Source of the DNA: CAWEBF01 sp963807235
GTDB lineage: Bacteria > Acidobacteriota > Vicinamibacteria > Vicinamibacterales > UBA2999
Direction: 5' to 3'
NCBI GenBank assembly: GCA_963807235.1
Contig: CAWEBF010000028.1
Coordinates: forward strand, 136,925-200,924
DNA: 64,000 nucleotides
Made by a program: the position numbers and the translations under genes. Under the pieces are notes generated by a model. The model made no database searches, was not told the DNA's origin, and saw nothing but the letters and a program-made list of their open reading frames with translations. Shown in pieces: positions 18,691-27,156 of the stretch; the stretch's first letter is position 1; every line of letters begins with the position of its first letter.

Positions 18691-19533
18691 ATGAAAGCCA
18701 CGTCGCCGCCGGCCGTCGCCGGCAAGCTACAACTCTGTGCTCTGCTCCTGCTGGTATCAGCCGTTGCCGCCCAGGCCCAATGGGCGAAGCAGCCCGATCC
18801 GCGAATCCCGCGCACGCGAGATGGCAAGGCGAATCTCACTGCGCCCGCGCCAAGAGCGAGCGACGGGAAGCCGGACTTGTCCGGCGTGTGGCTCACCGAC
18901 GGTGGACCCGTTCCACCGGGTGTTCCCACGGTTGAAGGGGACGAACTTCGGATCTCTCGCCAGTTCATCGATGTCACGGCCGGCATGAAACCGGAACAGG
19001 TGCAGATGGAGCCTTGGGCCGCCGAACTGTTCAAAAAACACATCGACACCAACGGGACTCTGGACCCCGTTGCGCGCTGTCAGCCTGCTGGCGAGCCAGG
19101 CCAGCCAGAAATTCCCCTCCCGTACAAGATCGTGCAGACGCCCGGTTTGATCATCGTGCTGTACGAGGACAGCAGCATCCACCGCCAGATCTTCCTCGAT
19201 GGACGCAAGATGGTCCCGGAAGCCGAGCCCCGGTTTGGCGGCTACTCTACCGGCCGGTGGGAAGGCGATACCCTGGTGGTGGAGACGGCCGGATTCAACG
19301 ACCGGACCTGGCTGGATCGCCTCGGACATCCGCACAGCGACGCCATGCGCTTGACGGAGCGATTTCGCCGCCGTGATGCCGGGCACCTGGAAGTCGACGT
19401 CACAATCACAGACCCGAAGGCGTATCGAACGCCCATCACGTACAAGCGGCACGCCACGGTGATACCAGACGAGGACCTGCTCGAGTACGTCTGCACGGAA
19501 AACGAGAAGAGCGTGCAGCGCTTCCGACCCTAG
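18691..19533 (+). CDS. Secreted hypothetical protein, DLSGVW family
   Basis: 280 residues from ATG 18691, with GGAGGT six bases upstream; the longer frame from 18646 is rejected. Signal peptide (LQLCALLLLVSAVAAQAQW), then KPDLSGVWLTDGG, IVLYEDSSIHRQIFLDGR, GYSTGRWEGDTLVVETAGFNDRTWLD and LTERFRRRDAGHLEVDVTITDPKAY. It is the clearest member of the secreted family also seen at 14357, 15495, 38187 and 39965. The central GxWEGDTLVVET block and the closing EYVCTENEKS are its constants. No function assigned. Confidence 0.82.
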   Translation: MKATSPPAVAGKLQLCALLLLVSAVAAQAQWAKQPDPRIPRTRDGKANLTAPAPRASDGKPDLSGVWLTDGGPVPPGVPTVEGDELRISRQFIDVTAGMKPEQVQMEPWAAELFKKHIDTNGTLDPVARCQPAGEPGQPEIPLPYKIVQTPGLIIVLYEDSSIHRQIFLDGRKMVPEAEPRFGGYSTGRWEGDTLVVETAGFNDRTWLDRLGHPHSDAMRLTERFRRRDAGHLEVDVTITDPKAYRTPITYKRHATVIPDEDLLEYVCTENEKSVQRFRP

Positions 19534-19572
19534 CCGCCGTTGACCGCCGCTGACTCTGCAACAGGATCCCGT

Positions 19573-19963
19573 ATGGCCTCATCGTACAAACCAGCCGGAT
19601 TTCCCAGCGTGTCCGCCTACATCATGGCGAAGGATGCGCGCGCGGTCGATCGAGTTCGCCACGGCGGTGTTCGGCGCCACGCCCGAACGCCGCTTCGACG
19701 GCCCGGACGGCCGCATCATGCACGCCGAGGTGCGGATCGAAGACTCGGTGGTGATGCTGGCGGACGCCAACGCCGAGTGGCCGTCGTTTCCGTCGTGGCT
19801 GCACGTCTACGTGCCGGACGTGGATGCCACGTACCAGCGGGCGCTGGCAGCCGGCGGTACCTCGATTCAGGCGCCGCAGCAGCGGGAAGGTGATCCCGAC
19901 CGCCGCGGCGGCGTCGCCGACTCGTGCGGCAACCAGTGGTGGATTTCCACCCAGGTGTCCTAG
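19573..19963 (+). CDS. VOC/glyoxalase superfamily protein (PhnB-like), frameshifted
   Basis: Two frames form one protein of about 130 residues: the first gives FPSVSAYIMAKDARAV, the second IEFATAVFGATPERRFDGPD, and one extra G at about 19648 separates them. The joined product has the PhnB/VOC layout: HAEVRIEDSVVMLAD, LHVYVPDVDATYQRALAAGG, and DSCGNQWWIST at the end. Likely a metal-dependent small-molecule enzyme or resistance protein; the substrate is unknown. Confidence 0.75.
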
Positions 19964-19979
19964 CGGGATCCCTCGCCCC

Positions 19980-20495
19980 TCACTTGTTTTCAGCCGGCGC
20001 GGGCGCGGGTGCGGGCGGCGGCGGGCGGTCCGAGTTGTAGGTGTCGCGAACGTAGAGCCATTTGCCGTTCACCTTGCGCGACACCGACAGGTAGCTGCCG
20101 CTGTCCACGACGGTGCCCGCGGCGTCCACGGCGGTGAACGACCCGGACTCCCAACCCGTGTCACCGGCCACGCCGGCGGTGGTCGCGCCCGGCACGAGCT
20201 TGATGCCGGCGGCTTTCGCTCCAGCGGTGTCGGCGGCCAGGAACACCCGGATCGCGGCGTGTCCGGTGGCCACGGGCGCATGAGGAGGCATCAGCACGCC
20301 ATCCTCGGCGTAGAGCGCCACGATCTTCTCGACGTCACCGGCGTTGTACGACTCGAGCCACGTCGCGGTGGCCGCCTTGAGCGCGGCTTCTTCGGCTGCG
20401 GTATCGACCGGAGGCGGAGCCGCCGGGGCCGGAGCGCACGCGCTCAGTGCGGTCAGAGTTCCAACGATCAGGGCCCAGTGTCTCAATGCTCGCAT
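19980..20495 (-). CDS. NTF2-like (SnoaL/DUF4440) lipoprotein
   Basis: 171 residues. The signal peptide ends in LSAC, a lipobox, so it is probably a lipoprotein. The core ATWLESYNAGDVEKIVALYAEDGVLMPPHAPVATG is the typical DUF4440/SnoaL-like fold with a small cavity. A Pro/Ala tail closes it. Divergent from the ABC exporter at 20560. Ligand unknown. Confidence 0.85.
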   Translation of the reverse strand: MRALRHWALIVGTLTALSACAPAPAAPPPVDTAAEEAALKAATATWLESYNAGDVEKIVALYAEDGVLMPPHAPVATGHAAIRVFLAADTAGAKAAGIKLVPGATTAGVAGDTGWESGSFTAVDAAGTVVDSGSYLSVSRKVNGKWLYVRDTYNSDRPPPPAPAPAPAENK

Positions 20496-20559
20496 GCGTC
20501 GCTCCTTGGGCCCTATTGCAGGGCCAGCCGTAGTATAGGGCCGGCAGTATCATCGACGG

Positions 20560-22359
20560 ATGAAGCTGCTCGCACGATACCTGGCCGACTATTGGCGTCT
20601 GGTCGCTCTGGCGCTCGTCCTGGCGGCCATCAACCAGATATTCTCGCTGCTCGATCCGCTGATCTTCCGCTACGTCATCGACGAGTACGCGACACGCTTC
20701 TCCGAATACAGCACCGAGGAGTTCTTTCGCGGTGTCGGCCTGCTGCTCGCGGCGGCGGTCGGCGTGGCCTTCGTCTCTCGCGTGGCCAAGAACTTCCAGG
20801 ACTACTTCATCAACGTCATCACGCAACGGCTGGGGGCGCGGATCTACTCAGACGGGATCCAGCACTCGCTGGACCTCCCCTACTCCGTGTTCGAGGACCA
20901 GCGCAGCGGTGAGACGCTCGGCAAGCTCCAGAAGGTCCGCACCGACGTCGAGAAGCTGATCTCCGCGTCCATCAACGTCCTGTTCACCTCGCTCGTCGGG
21001 ATCATCTTCGTGATGATCTACGCCTGGAGCGTCCACTGGCTGATCGCGCCGATCTACTTCCTGACGATCCCCGCGCTCGGCCTTCTGAGCTCGGTGCTCA
21101 GCAAGCGGATCAAGACCATTCAGAAGACGATCGTGGCCGAGACGACCGCGCTGGCAGGAGCCACCACCGAGTCGCTCCGCAACATCGAGCTGGTGAAGAG
21201 CCTGGGGCTGGCATCCCAGGAGATCGCGCGCCTCAACGGCACGACCGACAAGATCTTGCAGCTGGAGCTCAAGAAGGTCCGCTACATCCGAAGTCTCAGC
21301 TTCATCCAGGGGACCGTGGTGAACGCCTTGCGCACGAGCATCATGTTCCTGATGCTCTACCTGATCTTCGTGCAGGCCATCACGGTCGGGCAGTTCTTCT
21401 CGCTCTTCATCTACTCGTTCTTCATCTTCGGCCCGCTGCAGGAGCTGGGGAACATCATCAACATCTACCGCGAGGCGGAAGTCTCTCTCAAGAACTTCCA
21501 GGACATCCTCGACATGAAGAAGGAGGAGCGGCCGCTCCATCCGGTGCCGCTTCCGGCCCTGCGCGACCTGGAATTCCGGCACGTCGGCTTTCAGCACCAG
21601 ACGGCCTCGTCGCCGGCCTTGACCGACGTGTCCTTCAGCGTCCGGCGCGGCGACACCGTCGCCTTCGTGGGGCCATCCGGGGCCGGCAAGACGACGTTGG
21701 TGAAACTGCTGGTCGGACTCTATCGCCCGCAGGCCGGGGAGATTCTGTACAACGGCCACTCCGTCGCGGACGTGGACCTGAACCAGCTGCGCGAGCGGAT
21801 TGGCTTCGTCACGCAAGAGACGCAGCTCTTCTCGGGGACCATCCGCGAGAACCTGCTCTTCGTCAACCCGCACGCCACCGATGCCGAGTGCCTCGACGTG
21901 CTGCGGCGAGCGGCATGCGACGGTCTGCTGGCGCGAGCCGCCAAGGGGCTGGATACCGTGATCGGCGAAGGCGGCGTGAAGGTATCCGGCGGCGAACGCC
22001 AGCGACTGTCGATTGCGCGGGCCCTTCTCCGCCGGCCGCACTTGCTGGTCTTCGACGAAGCCACCTCATCGCTGGACTCGCTCACCGAGGAGGAGATCGG
22101 TCTGACGATCCGCGAGGTGGGGGCCAGCGAGGACGTGATGACCATCCTCATCGCCCACCGGCTGTCCACGATCATGCACGCCGACCGGATCTACGTGCTG
22201 GAGCGCGGCAGCATCACCGAGTCCGGCACGCACGCGCAGCTGCTCGAGGAGAAGGGGCTGTATTACGCGATGTGGCGCCAGCAGATCGGGGAGAAGAGAC
22301 CAGCACCTGGGCTGGGAGCCGGCGGTACGCGACCGCAGCCGGTCACGGTGGGCTCGTAG
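20560..22359 (+). CDS. ABC transporter, fused permease and ATPase (type IV exporter)
   Basis: 599 residues. Residues 1-320 hold six membrane spans; the nucleotide-binding domain begins near 335. Walker A GPSGAGKTT, Q-loop GFVTQETQLFSG, signature SGGERQRLSIARAL, Walker B LLVFDEATSSLD and H-loop LIAHRLST are all intact. It is a homodimeric half-transporter of the MsbA/LmrA type, exporting a lipid, peptide or drug. No cargo gene is adjacent. The start is ATG 20560. Confidence 0.93.
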   Translation: MKLLARYLADYWRLVALALVLAAINQIFSLLDPLIFRYVIDEYATRFSEYSTEEFFRGVGLLLAAAVGVAFVSRVAKNFQDYFINVITQRLGARIYSDGIQHSLDLPYSVFEDQRSGETLGKLQKVRTDVEKLISASINVLFTSLVGIIFVMIYAWSVHWLIAPIYFLTIPALGLLSSVLSKRIKTIQKTIVAETTALAGATTESLRNIELVKSLGLASQEIARLNGTTDKILQLELKKVRYIRSLSFIQGTVVNALRTSIMFLMLYLIFVQAITVGQFFSLFIYSFFIFGPLQELGNIINIYREAEVSLKNFQDILDMKKEERPLHPVPLPALRDLEFRHVGFQHQTASSPALTDVSFSVRRGDTVAFVGPSGAGKTTLVKLLVGLYRPQAGEILYNGHSVADVDLNQLRERIGFVTQETQLFSGTIRENLLFVNPHATDAECLDVLRRAACDGLLARAAKGLDTVIGEGGVKVSGGERQRLSIARALLRRPHLLVFDEATSSLDSLTEEEIGLTIREVGASEDVMTILIAHRLSTIMHADRIYVLERGSITESGTHAQLLEEKGLYYAMWRQQIGEKRPAPGLGAGGTRPQPVTVGS

Positions 22360-22426
22360 GGCACGCTGACACAACCGTGAGGTATGCTTCGCTTTTCCAC
22401 TGATTCGGTCCAGAGAGGACACTACG

Positions 22427-22960
22427 ATGGCAGACACTGGTTCGACACAGAGCGCGCTCAAGAACAAGGTCCAAGCCGCCGAGCGCGACCAGAAATCCGC
22501 CGAAGGCAACGCGACCGCGGCGGAAGAGCGCGCGCAGCGCGCCCGGGCCGCCTTCAAGAAGGCCAAGAAAGCCTTCAAGAAAGCCGACAAGGCGGCGCGA
22601 AAGGCGCGGAAAGCCGCGAAGGCAGCCGCCAAGACGCTGGCAAAGGCTTCAGCCCGTGAGAAGAAAGCGGGCACGCGTGACGCGCGGGGACGGAAGGTCA
22701 AAACCGATCCCGCGAAGACCACGGAAGCGCCCGCTGCTGCGAAGAAGACGGCGCCGCCCGCTGCCGCCAAGAAGACTGCGAAACCGGCGGCGGCCGTAGC
22801 AGTGCTCAAGACTGCCCGCAAGCGCACCGCGAAGCCCGCGTCAGCGCGAAAGGCGCAGCGGCCCCGCGCGGTGAAGCCGGCGGCCGAGCCGCCCAACGGA
22901 CACCACGATGAACCGCTCGACCCGGATACGTTCGCGCTGAGCGAAGCGGACTTGAGGTAG
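22427..22960 (+). CDS. Histone H1-like Ala/Lys-rich protein
   Basis: 177 residues, very rich in Ala, Lys and Arg. Residues 15-85 are a heptad-like helix (RARAAFKKAKKAFKKADKAA). Residues 95-155 carry AAKKTA and PAAAKKTAKPAAA repeats like the tails of eukaryotic H1 and bacterial HctA/BpH1 proteins. The acidic end LDPDTFALSEADLR differs and could be an interaction peptide. Probably binds DNA or another polyanion non-specifically. Preceded by AGAGG about nine bases upstream. Confidence 0.7.
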   Translation: MADTGSTQSALKNKVQAAERDQKSAEGNATAAEERAQRARAAFKKAKKAFKKADKAARKARKAAKAAAKTLAKASAREKKAGTRDARGRKVKTDPAKTTEAPAAAKKTAPPAAAKKTAKPAAAVAVLKTARKRTAKPASARKAQRPRAVKPAAEPPNGHHDEPLDPDTFALSEADLR

Positions 22961-22966
22961 CAGCGG

Positions 22967-23593
22967 CTAGGCGCCCTGCCAGGCGAACGGAGCGTAGTGG
23001 CCGTTGTTCCGGCCGCTGTCGTCGTGCCAGGTCAGGCCAAGCGCGTTGACGTGGCTTCTGGTGGCGTGACAGAGCGCCAGGCGATCGTTGGCCGGGTGAC
23101 CGGTGTTCCCGATGTGGAGCGGTTCGGTCGTTTCGGGGTTCAGACCCATCGCGCCTTCTGCTCCCATATCCACCAACTGCCCGGCCTTGACCGCCCACTT
23201 GACGCCGTTTCGCTCGAAGCGAATCGGCGCGGCTTCGACGCCCAGGAAGGTCCCGACCAGGCCAGCCAACACCGCCATCGGCCCACCGGCGGCCCCACTG
23301 ACAATCGACGTGATGGCGTCGCGCTGCTCCGGTGTCGCTCGCTCGTCCACCACGACCCCCACGGACCAGTTGCCCTTGGCCATCGCTTCGGGCGTCAGTC
23401 CCAGCACGATGAACCCGAGGCCGTCGAGCGAGACCTGGCCGAATCCGCCGCGCTCGATTTGAAACCCCATCGCGAAGGTACACGAGCCATTGGTGGGACG
23501 CACCGCCATCTGGCCGAGTATGCAGGGGCACACGAAATCGCAGCTGCACGTCTCGTAGTACTGCCCGGTGACCGTCCAAGAGGGCGTCGCCAT
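22967..23593 (-). CDS. DUF1326 domain protein
   Basis: 208 residues, no signal peptide. The family cysteine cluster is near the N-terminus (YYETCSCDFVCPCIL), four cysteines suited to a soft metal such as copper or zinc, and GNWSVGVVVDERAT and IRFERNGVKWAVKAGQ follow. DUF1326 genes are typically paired with DUF2182 genes, as here (28 bp upstream). Last gene of a three-gene operon with DUF2182 and an LPMO-like protein. Exact role unknown. Confidence 0.88.
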   Translation of the reverse strand: MATPSWTVTGQYYETCSCDFVCPCILGQMAVRPTNGSCTFAMGFQIERGGFGQVSLDGLGFIVLGLTPEAMAKGNWSVGVVVDERATPEQRDAITSIVSGAAGGPMAVLAGLVGTFLGVEAAPIRFERNGVKWAVKAGQLVDMGAEGAMGLNPETTEPLHIGNTGHPANDRLALCHATRSHVNALGLTWHDDSGRNNGHYAPFAWQGA

Positions 23594-23621
23594 CGAACCA
23601 CCTCCGTCTCTTCCCCGTCTG

Positions 23622-24413
23622 TCAGCGCATTATCATCCAAACGCCACAGGCCAGCAGCAGCACACCGCTGATCCGGGCACCCTGTCGCCCGAGCAGCCCG
23701 AGCTTCTCGCACACCACGAACACGGTCAGCGCGGCGATCACAGCCAGGTTCATGACGCCGCCTGCGAACAGCAGCAACATCAACGCCCAGCAACAGCCCA
23801 GGCAGTAGAGGCCGTGTTCGACGCCCATCCGGAAGGCGCCCCCTGAACCGTCACGCCACCGACTCAAGAGAAAGCCGAACGGCGACTGGCACGCCGTGAG
23901 GCAGGTCTGCTTGAGGGGCGTCAGCTGGTAGACGCCCGCCACCAGGAGCAGCGCAGCGCCGATGGCCGGAGAGGTTGTCTCCATCATGGGCGAGAGCAGA
24001 AACAGCCCACCCAGTACGCGCTGCAGGGCCGTCGCCAGTACGCCAAAGAGGCTCCAGATCGTCACGTATCCGAGCGCCAGGAGATAGATCAGCCTGGTCG
24101 CGGCATGGCCGTACCTGCGACGCACCGCCAGGCCGTAGATGAGGATCGTGGGCGCCGCCGACGGCAGCATCATCCCGATCATCATCACCGCCCACATCAT
24201 CCACAGCAGGACCAGATGCGCGGCATCCCAGGACGGCGTCATCATCCAATAGCTGGCCCCGGTCATTGGCCCGTACATGTCGCGCGCCATGGCGACGATC
24301 CAGGCCCAGCAGACGGCAGGAATGGCCAGGCAGAGCACCGCGGCAGTGGCCCGCTCCGACCGGAGAGAGGACTCGAGAAGCGTCAGTGGGCGATCGGGGG
24401 CGGCGCCGGCCAT
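23622..24413 (-). CDS. DUF2182 membrane protein
   Basis: 263 residues, about seven membrane spans. A methionine-rich helix reads LLWMMWAVMMIGMMLPSAAP, and MGVEHGLYCLGCCWALMLLLF carries His and three Cys within a membrane span. Both are family hallmarks and could bind a soft metal such as Cu(I). It sits between the DUF1326 gene and the LPMO-like gene with gaps of 28 and 29 bp, so all three should be co-transcribed. Role unproven. Confidence 0.88.
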   Translation of the reverse strand: MAGAAPDRPLTLLESSLRSERATAAVLCLAIPAVCWAWIVAMARDMYGPMTGASYWMMTPSWDAAHLVLLWMMWAVMMIGMMLPSAAPTILIYGLAVRRRYGHAATRLIYLLALGYVTIWSLFGVLATALQRVLGGLFLLSPMMETTSPAIGAALLLVAGVYQLTPLKQTCLTACQSPFGFLLSRWRDGSGGAFRMGVEHGLYCLGCCWALMLLLFAGGVMNLAVIAALTVFVVCEKLGLLGRQGARISGVLLLACGVWMIMR

Positions 24414-24442
24414 GTTGCGATCCGGCCGCTACCCCACCGTGC

Positions 24443-25060
24443 CTACTGCCAGCGAGTGTCGAGCGGCTTCGACTTGTCCGCGGTGATGTTCACGATCGCG
24501 CAGTGGTGGTAGGTGAAGCCGCCGTCCACCGCGATGCCTGGATGGTCGAACATCATCTCGATGACCTGGATCACGCAGCCCTTGCAGTCCAAGTTCGGGA
24601 TCGCGATCTCGGCCTCCCAGTTGCCCATCGGCCGCTCGGTGTGCGGGAACAGGCCGTCGGCGAGCAGTGGCGCCACCGCCGGATTCTGAATCACCGACGA
24701 GGCCGAGCGCACGCCCTTCTCGGTCTGCTGGGTCGTCACCATCGGATCCGGCGGCAGCTGCGCCTGCGTGCGGGCCAGCGCCACGCGGTAGTGGCCAGGA
24801 TGGAAGATGGTTTCCTGCACCAGCAGCGGCATCATCGAGCCGCCCTTCAGCTCGGTGATCGAGCCGCTGGGTACGCCGGGGTTGGCCGGTGTCCCGCGCC
24901 CGGGGTTGGCTGACACGCCGCCGCACGGCCCGATCTTCTGGGGATCGCCGAGCCGGTTCTGCAGCAGGGACGCGGCCGGGTAGATGAGCGCGAAGTGGCC
25001 GTCGGCCACGGCCGTCAGGCTTGCCAGAATCGCACAGGTGGCCAGAATCGTTCGCTTCAC
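24443..25060 (-). CDS. Secreted LPMO-like copper protein (SCE4755-type)
   Basis: 205 residues with a signal peptide that, if cut after ...AVADG, leaves an N-terminal histidine (HFALIYPAASLL). That is the mark of lytic polysaccharide monooxygenases, whose first residue binds copper in a histidine brace. A second candidate ligand is in HPGHYRVAL and a third in FTYHHCAIVNI. Cysteines in GPCGG, LDCKGC and HHC could form disulfides. First gene of the operon with DUF2182 and DUF1326. Substrate unknown; it may instead be a copper chaperone. Confidence 0.72.
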   Translation of the reverse strand: MKRTILATCAILASLTAVADGHFALIYPAASLLQNRLGDPQKIGPCGGVSANPGRGTPANPGVPSGSITELKGGSMMPLLVQETIFHPGHYRVALARTQAQLPPDPMVTTQQTEKGVRSASSVIQNPAVAPLLADGLFPHTERPMGNWEAEIAIPNLDCKGCVIQVIEMMFDHPGIAVDGGFTYHHCAIVNITADKSKPLDTRWQ

Positions 25061-25084
25061 AGGCTACTCCTCCGTCAGCTCATA

Positions 25085-25174
25085 CTAGCGAGGCTCAGAC
25101 CATCGAGGCTCCGCCTCGCTAGAGCAGCTCGATTGCCCCGCCTTTGGCGGGCGGGCCGACTCAACAGTCGGCCC
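25085..25174. repeat. Intergenic palindromes (two)
   Basis: A perfect 10-bp inverted repeat CTAGCGAGGC (25085-25094) / GCCTCGCTAG (25123-25132) encloses a smaller palindrome CGAGGCTCCGCCTCG. A second hairpin has 9-bp arms GGGCCGACT / AGTCGGCCC (25153-25174) with a CAAC loop. They fill the gap between the end of the DUF4097 gene and the start of the LPMO-like gene, both on the minus strand. They could end or attenuate transcription or be REP-like elements; no U-run follows on the minus strand. Confidence 0.6.
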
Positions 25175-25213
25175 TAGTTTATAAGAGATGAAGCTGGCCC
25201 GGAAGCTGGCTGC

Positions 25214-26287
25214 CTATTGCGCCTTCCGGATGTAGACGCTCCCGTTGAACGACCGCGCCTCGATCTCTGGCCCGCCGCCGTTGATGGTGCCGTAGATCGT
25301 GGTGTTGTTCTCGAAGCGCACCCGCTTGTCGCCGCCGCGCGTCGACCGGGTCCAGCCGCCGCGGCCCGCCGCCTCGGTCTGCTGCACCTCGAAGTCGGTG
25401 AACACGTCGCCGTTGTCGCTGCGCAGCTTCAGGTTGGCCTTGGTCGTTGCCGGCAGCGTCACGTCCACCGTCCCGCTCAGCGACGAAAACGCCATCGCCT
25501 TGGCGTCGGTCACGCGCGTCAGACGCACCGTCACATTGGCATTGGTCGATGACGCGACCACAGAGCCCGCCACGTTGGTCAGCCGAACGGGCCCGTTGAT
25601 GTTGTTCACCTCGAGGCTGCCTTCGACGCCCTCGACCGCGATTTCGCCGCCGTTGACCACCCGCAGCTCGAGATTGGTGCGAGCCGGCACCTCGATTTCC
25701 AGATCCATGTCGCTGTTGACGGTCCGCGACCGGATCTCGATGCGGTTGTTGTCCTCCTCGAGCGACAGGCTGCCGCGGCGCCCGCTGCTCAGGCGGCGCA
25801 TGCCTGCCGGCGGCGGCGGCGCGTCGCGCTCGAAGGCGCTGTCGCCGCCACGGTGCGTGACGCGCACCGAGACGTCCTTGCGGTTGGTGCCCTTCACCAG
25901 CACACTGCCGTTGAAGAGGTGCAGTTCCACGGTGCCCGGCGTGTTCGGGTTCGTGAACGCCATCTCCATCGATTCGGTCTGGCTGGCGCTGCGGCTGCCG
26001 GTCTGACCCCGGCTCTGGCTGAATGGCCACCCCCATGAGTCATTGGGGACCCACGCCCTGGCGTCAAGGGCGTTCTTCCAGATGTTGTCCAGGCCCGTCC
26101 ACTCGAACTCGCTCGGCTTCAGCGACTTGAACCCGGCCGGCGGCGCCGGAGGCAAGGGCGGTAACGGGCCGATCTTTACCAAGGGCGCCGGCGCCGGCGC
26201 GGGAAGCGGCTGGGCCGACACCTGCGCTGCCAGCAGACCGCACACCACTGCCGCCACGTTGACTACCCCGATTCGCGAACGATTCAT
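25214..26287 (-). CDS. DUF4097 beta-helix repeat secreted protein
   Basis: 357 residues with a signal peptide (AAVVCGLLAAQVSAQ) and a Pro/Ala-rich segment. From about residue 110 short repeated strands follow (LFNGSVLVKG, VVNGGEIAVEGV, EGSLEVNNINGPVRLTNVAGSV, SLSGTVDVTLP, FNGSVYIRKAQ), the right-handed beta-helix pattern of DUF4097/DUF4098 proteins. Downstream of the ECF sigma and anti-sigma genes, so probably part of the same envelope-stress or adhesion regulon. Confidence 0.85.
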   Translation of the reverse strand: MNRSRIGVVNVAAVVCGLLAAQVSAQPLPAPAPAPLVKIGPLPPLPPAPPAGFKSLKPSEFEWTGLDNIWKNALDARAWVPNDSWGWPFSQSRGQTGSRSASQTESMEMAFTNPNTPGTVELHLFNGSVLVKGTNRKDVSVRVTHRGGDSAFERDAPPPPAGMRRLSSGRRGSLSLEEDNNRIEIRSRTVNSDMDLEIEVPARTNLELRVVNGGEIAVEGVEGSLEVNNINGPVRLTNVAGSVVASSTNANVTVRLTRVTDAKAMAFSSLSGTVDVTLPATTKANLKLRSDNGDVFTDFEVQQTEAAGRGGWTRSTRGGDKRVRFENNTTIYGTINGGGPEIEARSFNGSVYIRKAQ

Positions 26288-26334
26288 GTGCTCACTCCCT
26301 CTGTCTTCGAATACTCAGCGCCGCGGCAGCCGTT

Positions 26335-27156
26335 TCAGCCGACCTGGCGCAAACCCTGTTCGGCGCGGGCCCGCACGGCCTCGTGCACCATGTCGTTTCC
26401 GGCCAATCGCCGCAGCGTGGTGCCCGCGTTGGGCAACCCGGCCTCCACCACGAAGTCGATCAGCGCAATCTGCACGAGCGGCGACGTCTGCCGCTCAATC
26501 GCGGTCACGGCGCCGCTGCGCACGGCGTCCTGCATGGCGAACCGCTTCAGGGCGTCCACGCTGGCCAGCCGCACGTTGACGTTCGGATCGTTGGACAACG
26601 CCTCCAGGAGCGCCGACACCACCGTGTCATCGCCCGATTCGAGCTGGGACGCCCACGACACGCCCTTCAGGCGCTCGCTGGCGGACTGCTGCTGCAGCAG
26701 CGACAAGGACACCATCTGCCGCAGATCGGTGACTTCGGTGCGCAGCACCTGCAGGTCCGCGGACTCAGGAGCCGCCACGGGAGTCGCAATCTCCCGTCCG
26801 GCCGCCACACCCAGCACCAACGCGGCGGCCACGCCCGCCAGCGTCCACGCCGGGCGCACCATCGGCTGCCAGAGCCATGCGACCGCCGACGACAGCCCGC
26901 GTCCGCTCCGCCCCGCCGACGCCGCGCCCGCCTCATAGGCGGCCAGCATCACGTCGAAGCGCCGCCGGCGCTCGAACGAATCGGACGGCTCGCGGGGAAT
27001 GTTGCCCAGCCCCTGCCACAAATCCCGCAGCTCCTCCGCCTCGGCGGTGCACGACGGGCACTCCGCCAGATGAACGGCGACCTCGCGGCGGACGTCGTCG
27101 GTCAGTGTGCCGGCGGCGTCTTCGAAGAGAAGAGGGCTGGCGTCTGTACAGCGCAT
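26335..27156 (-). CDS. Anti-sigma factor with zinc-finger and HEAT-repeat domain
   Basis: 273 residues. The N-terminus has the ZAS zinc motif (VAVHLAECPSC, H-x3-C-x2-C) that binds the cognate ECF sigma. One membrane span (WTLAGVAAALVLGVAAG) is near residue 100. The outer part carries HEAT-like helical repeats (DPNVNVRLASVDALKRFA, SPLVQIALIDFVVEAG). The gene overlaps the sigma gene by 55 bp, an unusually long overlap for this pair but supported by the conserved N-terminus. Confidence 0.87.
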   Translation of the reverse strand: MRCTDASPLLFEDAAGTLTDDVRREVAVHLAECPSCTAEAEELRDLWQGLGNIPREPSDSFERRRRFDVMLAAYEAGAASAGRSGRGLSSAVAWLWQPMVRPAWTLAGVAAALVLGVAAGREIATPVAAPESADLQVLRTEVTDLRQMVSLSLLQQQSASERLKGVSWASQLESGDDTVVSALLEALSNDPNVNVRLASVDALKRFAMQDAVRSGAVTAIERQTSPLVQIALIDFVVEAGLPNAGTTLRRLAGNDMVHEAVRARAEQGLRQVG

